This document shows positions 58,930 to 64,000 of a stretch of 64,000 nucleotides of DNA, piece by piece. Source of the DNA: Clarireedia homoeocarpa (Eukaryota; Ascomycota; Leotiomycetes; Helotiales; Rutstroemiaceae); assembly GCA_001465935.1 (NCBI GenBank), contig LNKV01000061.1, forward strand, positions 124,001 through 188,000. The letters are read 5' to 3'. Positions within the stretch are counted from its first letter, which is position 1; each line of letters begins with the position of its first letter. The notes below the pieces were generated by a model. The model ran no database searches. It saw only the letters and a program-made list of their open reading frames with translations, and was not told the origin of the DNA. Both the position numbers and the translations under genes were made by a program.

Positions 58930-59211
58930 AGTTTATCGATATTTTAATTGTTGATATTTGAGGAAACTCTCCTATAGTATTGCCGGGGATGCTTAGCCTC
59001 ACGGCGGTGACATCTACGATAAGAAATTCTTTGGTACCGATAAGCTGACTTAAGTTGCCTCGCTTACCTAGGCGGATATACATTCGAAACCATCACAAGT
59101 TGGGGCCGAAGCGGCGTGGAATCTTAAGACAGAGAAATCTCAAAGGGACAAATGTCTTAAGTTGCAGTTACCCAGAGGTATAACTCCTCACCATCCTGAT
59201 ATTCTACGGCC

Positions 59212-61372
59212 ATGTCTGGGCGAAAGCTGGGAGGTGGAAGGATTTTGGGTAGTGGAAAATCCTTGGCACCTCCAGCCCCTCCATCGCATCAACGGAGTTC
59301 CAGTTTGATATCTCCTTCGGAAAGCACCTTGTCACTGAGCTCAAGCCATTCTACCTCCCCTCTAGCGACATCACCATTGCCAAATGACAATCAGGATCTA
59401 AGGTCGAGGGTTTCTTTAGAAAATGGAGGGCCAAGCGCTACCGCTGCGAGCTCGAAGCTCCTGTGCCCGATATGTAATGAGGAGATGGTATGATAATACC
59501 GCATCGGTTTAATAGAAAGTCGCTGATTATTTGCAGATGACACTACTTCAATTGAACCGGTTTGTTTCCAATATTCACAATCAAATGACGCTGCTCACTA
59601 TTTACTAGGCATCTCGACGATAACCACCAAGAACTCCCCGAAGTCGAACAAGATGAAGTGAAGAATTGGTTCAACAAGCAGGTTTTGAAAGCGAAAAAGT
59701 TTCAGCCACTTGCTGTCATAAATCAAAAGCTCAAGGGCTTAGACGTATTCGAATCGAACGACGAGCCGACAGCATTAAGTCCATTGCCAAATGTGATTCC
59801 AGGAAACCGAGCATCGACCCCTGAACCTTCGAGACTAGATCCTGATGAGGTTATCACGAGAACACACTGGCAGAAATCAGGATTTAATGATATGTGTACG
59901 GAGCCAATATGCGGGAAAAGATTAGGTGCCGTCAATGGAAGTGTGAATTGCAGGAAGTGCGGGCGATTATTCTGTGAGGATCATACGATGTACCAAATGA
60001 AACTCTCTCGGTCGGCGCAACATGAGCCGGTTCGAGGGATGTGGTGCAGAGTCTGCGAGACATGCTATAAGTCAAGGGAGGGGTACAATGATCGTAATGG
60101 ATACTTGAGGGACCACACGAATGATTTCATGGCTATTCGAAGGAAACATGTTGACAAAGCATATTTGGAGATTTCAAGGCTGGAAAAACGTCTCACGAAA
60201 TTGACCCAATTACTTGCAAACCCACTAGAAGATACTTCAGGCAATGGCACAATATTGTCACTTGCAGGCCAGAAGAATCAGCGCAAAATACTAGAACAAT
60301 CAGTAGTAACATGGGAGGAAGATGCAAAAGTTCAGAAATGTCCTTTTTGCCAGCAAGAGTTTGGCTCATGGTCCTTTCGACGGCACCATTGTAGGTTATG
60401 TGGTCGTGTAGTTTGTTCAGATCCCAGGACTGGATGTTCTTCGGAAATTGGCTTAAATGTCACTGCCAGTAAGTCTATCGTTTCCAATTAGCAAGTGTCA
60501 TTCATTGACATATACCAGTAACTGACGTCCAGTCAGAGAAATCCACAGCAAACGTCAGCATCGATATCCGGATGTGTCGTGATTGCAAGACAACGGTCTT
60601 TTCGAAGAAAGATTTTGCTGCGGAACTCATGCAAAAGCCGCCATCTCAACGTGCATACGAGAACCTTCTTCAATTCGAGAAAGGTATCCGACTATTGCTA
60701 CCTAATTTCCAACGTCTTCTAGTGGCACTCCAAGATCCAGAAACGCCACCGTCGCATGTTCAACTTGCGGAAGCAGCCAAAGTCCGTAAACGTCTAATTG
60801 ACAGTTTTGGTAAGTATGACCAAGCGGCAAAACGCATACGTGACTTACCAACGGACTCGCCCACTCAACAAAAACTTCAAAAGGCTATATATCAACAATC
60901 CTCTAATTTCCTACACCTTCACATGCTCCCCTTGAAATCCCTCCCCAAAGTTCTTAAACATGCCATGCCCACCGCCTCGTCCAGCCACTCATCTCTTCTT
61001 CCGCAAAATGGTCGCTCAGCACTTTCTAGCATCAAATTTAATGATAGTGCGACTGAGACTTCGTCTCAAATTTCCGATATAAGCATTATGGAGCAAGAAG
61101 AGAAGGAATTAAGAGAAAGATTAATAGTTCTTGAAGAACAGCGGTTCTTCGTAGAGGGAATGGTAAGGGATGCAGGAAAGAGGAGGAAATTCGATGAAGT
61201 GGAGGCTCTGAAGGTAAATTTGGAAGAAGTGAGAGTCGAAATTGATAGGGTTAATGGCATGATTGCACAGCTGGATTTCGAGGGTGTTTATAGGAGGGAG
61301 ATGGAGAATGGCGTTGGAGCTGGAGCTGGGGTTGGGGGTGGTGGAGGGGGTGTTTTGGGTTTGGGGAGGTGA
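59212..61372 (+). CDS. PEP7: Vac1/Pep7-like FYVE protein (vacuolar sorting)
   Basis: Exons 59212-59487, 59537-59559, 59609-60468, 60519-61372 give 670 aa. Endosomal tether that binds PI3P and Rab5/Vps21 and helps Golgi-to-endosome traffic. Order: Ser/Pro-rich start; an N-terminal C2H2 finger (CPICNEEMMTLLQLNRHLDD-NH) built across two introns and including a 23-bp exon; a first cysteine-rich FYVE-like finger (CRKCGRLFCEDH near residue 214 onward); a second, canonical FYVE domain with WSFRRHHCRLCGRVVCSDP near 355; and a C-terminal helical region with Rabenosyn-type Rab-binding helix (LEEQRFFVEGMVRDAGKRRK, FDEVEALKVNLEEV). The tail is Gly-rich. The last intron has two AG choices; the upstream one (exon from 60519) keeps frame. 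Confidence 0.93.
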
Positions 61373-62444
61373 TTATTCTGGACTGGGTTTGCGGGTTGAT
61401 TGCTTATTGGGTTTATTGATAGGGACGCATAAGTGGTTGTTTACCTTTATACGTCTCACATGTATCTGTTGTGCATTTATAGGCGTTGGGTCACGAGTAT
61501 GGATATAAGGATAGGTTTTTAGGCTGTCTGTCTTTTTGTCATATTTATATCACGCAAGAAGTGAGTGATGGCATTCGGTGGCAAAGTAGATGGGAGAACT
61601 GATCAGGTTGAACCGAGTATTCGTTTCTTTGATTGAGGAGAAGCTCCTTGTTTATACCTGCATAATACACAGAATTCATGGTTCAAACTAATTTTGGTTA
61701 TATTACAAAAGTGAATGAGATCTGTTACTCAAATAATTCAAAAATGACCTCTTGTATAATAATAGTATTGAAACACACTTGAAGATTAGATGATATGTAA
61801 GATACCACCTATCACATGAAGCGACCTGCTTAACGTATTGCTGTTTCGTTGTTCTTCAGTCTACCGTAATACAGTACAGAGATGATAGTGACTTATCTTG
61901 GCACTTGAATTCAAATTGGGTATGGAGATGATAGCTTTACCTTGTACTCAATGTCAGTCGTTCAGCCCTCTTTATTCCGAGCTTCTCCTTTCCACCATCT
62001 CTTGATAAGCCTGCTCCACTTTCAGTTTTTCATAGTAAGTAGGTACTCCACCAAGATCATCATCTGCCCCCCAGGCCCAGCAAAGATATCCCGGAACGTG
62101 ATGGAGATGTAGTCATGTACGGGCCACGCCTTAATATTACTGTAGAACTACTACAAAACCCAACCATGTCGTACTTAGGGAAACTGTGTAGATATTCGAT
62201 CTCTGCAGACCAGGAGAGAAACAGAAAAGCCCTGCCATAAGGAAATGAACTGTCACAGATTAGCGGTTTCTGTAACAGAATCAAGGAGTGCATGGAGAAC
62301 AGCTGTGGAACCCATCACCTTCCAACCCTACAATTTCCATCCGGTACATCAATCCACTACGACGGGTTATAAACAAACGGACAACGGGGATCGGGTCGCC
62401 GGTGATAGGATTCATCTGAACCCCATTTTGATCGGGTTCCGGCC

Positions 62445-62583
62445 AATACTTTTAAATATATTCAACCCCCCCCTTTTAAAAATATTCAACCCCATGCTAC
62501 AAACTACGGGCGGGGCGGCGTATATTGCATCCCTAACAATTTGGATGGGGCTTGGTATTTTTAAAAATGTTGAATATTTTCAA
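62445..62583. repeat. Direct and inverted AT-rich repeat
   Basis: Two direct copies of ttttaaa(a)atattcaaccc at about 62452-62504 and, further on, gttgaatattttcaac (62568-62583), a near-palindrome sharing the same core inverted. Looks like a small relic element. Confidence 0.6.
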
Positions 62584-62681
62584 CCATCTGGGTTAGGAAT
62601 AATGTTAGGCTTGAGGATCCTAAGCTCAATTGCTAAGTTAAGTACGCAATAGTAGAACCTCAGGCGGGGAATCACATGACT

Positions 62682-62727
62682 GGCTCAGTCCGGCTCAGTT
62701 GACTCAGCACTGAGCCAGTACTGAGCC
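62682..62727. repeat. Inverted repeat cluster ggctcagt / actgagcc
   Basis: Two direct copies of ggctcagt (62682-62689, 62692-62699) followed by two copies of its reverse complement (62709-62716, 62720-62727), able to form a hairpin. Confidence 0.85.
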
Positions 62728-63112
62728 AACTGTTCCAGTGAGAGCGAAGGTCCATATAAGCAAGAATGTATTTCCTTAGTATATGGAGCTTCGTGCTCAA
62801 CTCAAATAGTAATTCAATCACTTGGTTACTACTCGGTACGAACCAATTGTCCAATCTCCTGCTTGACTGCTTCAATATATAACCCCAACGTCCTTCTACC
62901 ATTTCCACGTGACTAGAAGACCGACGACGTAACCATTAGTCTCTTTTAGTTCTCAAGGTTGGTTATTCCTCTAGAAATTCAGTGCTCAATAGTATAGACC
63001 CATTTGCTTCTACACAAATTGACCATTCGTAAAACATGGACTTGATCCTTTCAATAGTGCCAAGAACAAGTCTTCCCCGGAGAAGATGGGCCCAGAGAAA
63101 ATAGGGAATAGT

Positions 63113-63745
63113 TCAGTACCAAGGATGTGCAGGAAAGGTCAGTGTGGCCTGTAGTAGCGCCTCGCTAATGTTCCGCATTACTGTCTCTTCCAGCTCTGCT
63201 ATCTCCTCCTTGACCCTCCTGTCCAACGACTCCTCGAAATCAGCCGACTGCTCGCCTATCTCTCTACGGAGTGTATCTATTATTCGTGACTTAGCCTGTC
63301 CAACGAGTTCTACTATCTCCTTCTTGTGGGCCGCAAGTGCATCGTCGAAACGCTGTTGAAGGACTGACAGGCACGACTGCAGAAAATCCTCTATATCGGC
63401 TGGGCATCGTGATTTCTGCTCTTGGAATATCTCGGGACTGCTGCCTTGACGAAGACGCTTTTTGCCTTTGTCGAGGTCAGGGTAAACAGGGGCAGAGCCT
63501 GACGCTTCGTATTCGGAAGGATGATCGTGCACTTCATTGCCAATATCATCGCCGTCGCCAGCAGTACTAGATTCCAGGCTATCTCCCTCAATTATCTTGC
63601 CCCCTTGACCCTGGTACAATGTGGCCGCACTCGCGAACGCAGCTATGCTACCAGCTAACGGCTGGGAGACAGCTGCGCAGAACTGTCGTATCCGTGCAGC
63701 AGACAGAGTCCGTAGCGGTACGGCAGCGTACACGGTCCACGACAC
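63113..63745 (-). CDS. Hypothetical coiled-coil protein
   Basis: Single frame of 210 aa from ATG 63745. The first ~45 residues are Ala-rich and could be an organelle presequence or an arbitrary open stretch. The middle is acidic and Gly/Ser-rich with a basic KGKKRLRQG cluster. The C-terminal ~110 residues form a long amphipathic helix (QQRFDDALAAHKKEIVELVG to AELEETVMRNISEALLQAT), likely a coiled coil. No family recognised. Proteins of this shape occur both as host genes and as repeat-family ORFs next to transposons; the adjacent repeats leave that open. The gene may have more 5' exons beyond the window edge. Confidence 0.45.
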   Translation of the reverse strand: MSWTVYAAVPLRTLSAARIRQFCAAVSQPLAGSIAAFASAATLYQGQGGKIIEGDSLESSTAGDGDDIGNEVHDHPSEYEASGSAPVYPDLDKGKKRLRQGSSPEIFQEQKSRCPADIEDFLQSCLSVLQQRFDDALAAHKKEIVELVGQAKSRIIDTLRREIGEQSADFEESLDRRVKEEIAELEETVMRNISEALLQATLTFPAHPWY

Positions 63746-64000
63746 TGTCTAGCCAAATGAAACAAGGAGGTGATGATAGTCCCTGACGCTTTGTTTCTGG
63801 GTTTGAGTGGCGTAGGTGGCAGCACCAGGGCCGGCGGTCTAGACAGCGTAAATACTAGTGCTATAGTATCATGTCCCAACATCTTGTCTACGGGCTCTGC
63901 TTCGAAAGACAGCTGCTGAACATGCTTAGGGTAGATATGGATGAAGACGTTGGTCCTGCCGTCGCGATGTGGACCAGGTGCCTACTTGAGCTGGACAGAG
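63746..64000. other. Right edge of window
   Basis: 255 bp upstream of the coiled-coil ORF. Short ORFs on the minus strand are interrupted; cannot be assigned. Confidence 0.4.

Larger units (their letters stand above)
61373..63112. other. Gene-free, repeat-containing stretch
   Basis: About 1.7 kb. Contains AT-rich direct and inverted copies of a tattcaacccc-type word (62445-62583) and a cluster of ggctcagt / actgagcc units (62682-62727). Nothing coding accepted. Confidence 0.55.

Overview
The window is nuclear DNA of a filamentous ascomycete (Pezizomycotina). The support is genes split by short introns (about 48-190 bp, GT-AG plus one GC-AG), an asco-laccase with the class-specific DSGL C-terminus, a fused fungal BioDA gene, an S. 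pombe-type Rad26/ATRIP gene, MET8, and F-box and GMC oxidoreductase genes. A leotiomycete-like genome is plausible, but the sequence alone does not fix the class. I found no rRNA, no convincing tRNA, no CRISPR array and no intact transposon. Gene models were spliced by hand from frame, splice sites and family conservation; every complete multi-exon model closes in frame.

Layout. 1-22 kb is gene-poor and secretion-rich: a Ser/Thr-rich secreted protein running off the left edge (minus), a laccase, a small unrecognised three-exon gene, a rhamnogalacturonan acetylesterase, an Old Yellow Enzyme-type reductase (minus), a secreted GMC oxidoreductase and a highly biased secreted protein of unknown family, separated by 2-4.5 kb gaps. 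23-34 kb is housekeeping-like: CCT7, a pepsin-fold protein with damaged catalytic motifs, a hypothetical protein, CDP-diacylglycerol synthase, and the ATRIP/Rad26 checkpoint protein. 35-42 kb has a second GMC oxidoreductase, an amidoligase-family protein next to a hexanucleotide microsatellite, and an F-box protein.

42-49 kb is a complete biotin cluster: bioDA (dethiobiotin synthetase plus DAPA aminotransferase) diverges from bioF, and bioB follows bioF. The BioF C-terminus is the peroxisomal signal AKL and BioB starts with a mitochondrial-type presequence, which fits a pathway split between peroxisome and mitochondrion. Just beyond it is an ammonium transporter gene broken by several stops and frameshifts.

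52-64 kb carries a divergent VRG4-like nucleotide-sugar transporter, a GH105 unsaturated rhamnogalacturonyl hydrolase (functionally linked to the acetylesterase at 10.8 kb), MET8 (siroheme), the Vac1/Pep7-type FYVE protein, a repeat-rich gap and a coiled-coil ORF. No clearly new multi-gene system was found. The best candidates for novelty are the amidoligase, the pepsin-like pseudoenzyme, the altered VRG4 paralogue and the uncharacterised secreted proteins.
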